Made by a program: the position numbers and the translations under genes. This document shows positions 61,246 to 64,000 of a stretch of DNA of 64,000 nucleotides, in pieces (position 1 is the stretch's first letter; each line of letters opens with the position of its first letter). The stretch is taken from NCBI GenBank assembly GCA_020310875.1, contig CM035417.1:83408728-83472727 (forward strand), given 5' to 3'. The notes beneath the pieces were generated by a model. It was not told the origin of the DNA, did not search any database, and saw only the letters and a list, made by a program, of their open reading frames with translations. Source of the DNA: Ceratopteris richardii (Eukaryota; Streptophyta; Polypodiopsida; Polypodiales; Pteridaceae).

Positions 61246-63591
61246 ATGGAACATGATGAGAACATTGAGCATGTGATTGAAACATCTCATTGTTTCTCTA
61301 CTCTTGAGGAGTTAGAGTTATGTCTTCAACAAAATTCTAATTCCCATATTATTCTTCTTTCTTCCCTTGAAGAGTATGCTCTAATCCAAGAGTATGCTCT
61401 CAATGTTGACAAGTGCTCAAAATTTATCCAAACACATGATGCCTTAGTTGAAACAAAGTACAAAACTGTAGACAAAAAAATCAAACCCATAGCTCAACCA
61501 TTACCTCAAGGAAGTAATGAAAAAATTATTGATGTGAAAAATGATCCAACTCTTTGGGATAAGAAAAACATAGGACATACATTCACGGATGAGACAATCA
61601 AACAGGTGAAAATTGGTAGAGATGATGACTTTCTTTTGCCAGCAGAGAGAGATAAATTTGAGAGAGTCATATGTAGCCATGGAAAAGCCTTTACTATGTA
61701 TCCTCATGAGATTGGTTGTGTAGATCCTAAGCTAGTTGCACCCATGATAATCTTTACTATTCCACATATTCCATGGAATCTTTGTCCTATACCTGTTCCA
61801 AAGGCTCACTTACCTGAGCTAATGAAACTACTTAAGGAGAAGATAAACATGAGAATTTTAGAGCCATCTTTTGCACCTTACTCAAACAGATGGTTCACTG
61901 TGCCTAAAAAGAATGGGAAACTACATTTTATTCAAGATCTCCAACCTGTCAATAAAGTCACCATAAGGAATGTAGGAACAAGACCCATTGTAGATGAGTT
62001 TGCTGAATCATTTTCAGGACATTCTATATATTCAATGGGTGATTTATATTCGGGATATGACCAATTCCAATTAGCAATTGATAGTCGTGACATTACCACA
62101 ATGAAAACTCCTTTAGGCTTAGTGCGAATGTGTACTTTACCTCAAGGAGCGACTAATTCTGTGGCTCATATGATGAGTGCTATGAATATGGTCTTACATG
62201 ATTTTATCCCTCATATAACTATGCCATTCATTGATGATATTCCAATTAAAGGGAGTGAGGAACGTGTAAAGGACATTACTTTAGATTCATCTGGATGTCG
62301 TAAATTTGTTCTTGACCATATCTCTGATTGTGAAAGAATATTTCAACGATTTGAAGAGGTAGGTCTCATATTTTCCATAGAAAAATCTGTTTTTGGTGTC
62401 AACGAGGTTCTTATTGTTGGACATTTATGTGGCCATTATGGTCGAAAGCCATACCCACAAAAAGTTGATGCCATTAGCAAGATTTCTGAAACATGTAACA
62501 ACGTGAGTGAGGTACGTAGATTTCTTGGTGCTTGCATCTTTTATGTTATTTGGATTTCACACTTTGCTCATGTTGCTGATTGTCTTTATGACTTGTTGAG
62601 GAAGAAACGAAAATTTATTTGGACTGACAAACACACTCAAGCTATGCGTAAATTGAAGAAATTATTGCTTGAAGCTCCCATCCTTAAGCGTGTAGACTAT
62701 TCTGCTAACAAACCTATTAGATTGACTGTTGATACTAGTCCTATTGGTATAGGTTGGGTCATAAGTCAAGATGATAGTAAAGGGAATAGATATGCAATTA
62801 GGTTTGGTGCCAAAATTCTACATGAAACACAACGAAAATATCCACAAATCAAACGAGAACTATGGGGTATGGTAACAGCTTTGAAAACAGACAAAGAATA
62901 TTTCATTGGTGCAAATGTCAAAGTTGAGACTGATTGTTTGCCTCTCATTGGAATGATAGCCAATTGTTCATCTCCTGATATAGCCATGCTTAGATGGATC
63001 TCATATATTAAGTTCATAAATCTTGAGTTAGTTCATATTTCAGGTAAGTCAAACTCAGTTGCTGATATGTTATCGAGAGCTAGATTTGATGATGATCTTG
63101 AAAGTGATCTAATAAAGAATGTGAATTTAGTTGACTATGTTCCACATATATATGAGTATGAAAAATTTCATGAGTCTGAGTACGAAGATGAATGGAGAGA
63201 CATAGGAAAGTATCTCAGTACACTACAACCATTACCTAGCTGGACTACGAATAGATTCCGTAACATTAGGAAACGAGCTTATAACTTTTTCCTATGTAAT
63301 GGTTATCTTTGGAGACATGCTAAGGGTAAGGTTAAGAATCCACAACAAGTCCTAGGAAAGAGAGGTCTTCAATTGCAAGTAATGAAGGAAATGCATGAAA
63401 CATTATGGGCAGGTCATAAAGGATTTTTTGGAACATATGAAAAAATTAGAAGTACCTATTATTGGCCTAGGATGTATGTTGACATTAGTAGCTATGTTTC
63501 TACATGTTCTACTTGTAACTTCATTCATCAGTCAAACATAGAGATCCATTGCATCCTACTTGTCCACCTTGTATTCACTACAAGTGGGTAG
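61246..63591 (+). pseudogene. Gypsy-2 RT, RNase H and integrase zinc domain
   Basis: An open frame of 781 codons. RT: residues 190-360, with PKKNGKLHFIQDLQPVNKVT, MGDLYSGYDQFQLAI, LPQGATNSVAHMM and catalytic FIDDIPIKG. RNase H: LTVDTSPIGIGWVI, a conserved KRELWGM and VETDCLPL, so the acidic triad is present. Integrase: HHCC zinc domain (MHETLWAGHKGFFGTY, CSTCNFIH). The frame then shifts near 63540. The RT variant (FIDD, GATNS) is not the common plant chromovirus or Athila type, and it marks a distinct gypsy lineage. The Met at 61246 is a reasonable start for a separate pol ORF. Calling it a pseudogene rests on the shift at the integrase boundary. Confidence 0.88.
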
Positions 63592-64000
63592 TAGATCTTG
63601 TAACTATGCCTAAAGGTATTGACAAAATGCGTTACATTGTACTTACAAGAGAAGACTTAACTAATCATGTAGAGGGACGTGCACTATGATCTAAGACCAC
63701 TTACAATGTTTGCAAATTCTTGCTTGAAGATGTCATAAGTCGCTTTGGATACATAGAGAAAGTAGTTGCCGATCGTGGAGAGTTAAATGTGAGAGAAGCT
63801 AAAGAGTTCTTTGAGCGTCACGGTATTCGTTTATCTCTCACTACTGCATATAACCCAGAGGCCAATGGTAAAATAGAGAGAGGGCATCCACCTATTGTGA
63901 AAGCCATATCTAAAGCATGTAATGGTGACATCAAACAATGGCCTATATTCTTACCTTTTGCACTTTGGGCAGATAGAATGACATGCACACGTACTACTGG
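63540..64000 (+). pseudogene. Gypsy-2 integrase core, cut by the window end
   Basis: After a frame change the plus strand reads the integrase catalytic core with all three acidic positions: YKWVVDLVTMP (first D, near 63590), VVADRGELN (second D, near 63770), NPEANGKIERGH (E, near 63860-63890). One TGA lies in frame near 63688. The remainder of integrase and the 3' LTR lie beyond the window. Confidence 0.82.

Overview
This window looks like an intergenic stretch of a large, transposon-rich land-plant nuclear genome. The evidence is plant-type Ty1/copia elements primed by initiator-tRNA-Met, an Athila-like Ty3/gypsy leader with the tRNA-Asp-type primer site, L1-like LINEs with a zinc-knuckle ORF1, and En/Spm (CACTA) transposons with the CACTACAAG terminus. 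There is also one small plant cell-surface gene, an arabinogalactan peptide. I cannot fix the lineage from sequence alone. The unusual transposase and the long CA/TA microsatellites make a non-angiosperm (fern-like) genome plausible, with low confidence. No tRNA, rRNA, CRISPR or prokaryotic operon was seen.

Layout. 1-2480: a Copia (family A) gag and 5' LTR sitting in a decayed gypsy. 2480-7480: mostly anonymous DNA with tandem duplications, one made of TTTGACC units. 7484-9476: a second, deleted Copia A on the plus strand. 11031-11400: the arabinogalactan peptide gene with TATA box and CT-rich leader, the only plausibly intact host gene. 11789-17559: a nearly full-length LINE flanked by a 16-bp target duplication. 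17822-25400: an older LINE split by Copia B (18995-23117, target duplication GTCTT). 26343-29870: decayed Copia C, cut by the end of CACTA-1 (29871-about 32085). 32100-33556: a decayed coiled-coil coding fragment. 33557-50650: a third Copia A, split by the large CACTA-2 element (34413-50455, target duplication GCT). CACTA-2 itself holds a young Copia D (39323-44737, target duplication ACACA; LTRs differ at one base of 612 by eye). 50660-55881: an Athila-like gypsy LTR, primer site and gag. 55882-64000: a second gypsy with gag, protease, RT, RNase H and part of integrase, running off the window.

The most interesting object is CACTA-2. Its minus strand carries fragments of a TNP2-type transposase gene whose exons are separated by an exon encoding a SET (histone-methyltransferase-like) domain. 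A large TNP2 intron contains a roughly 390-bp near-perfect inverted repeat with a 27-bp loop, and its arms read as a fragment of a plant SMC-hinge protein (GMI1/DMS3-like). The plus strand carries a separate small acidic-tailed ORF shared with CACTA-1. A transposon holding both a chromatin-modifier domain and a hairpin against a possible silencing-pathway gene would fit an anti-silencing cargo. That last step is inference. The 3' half of the transposase has been replaced by about 4.2 kb of CATA/CACA-rich tandem repeats, so the element is non-autonomous.
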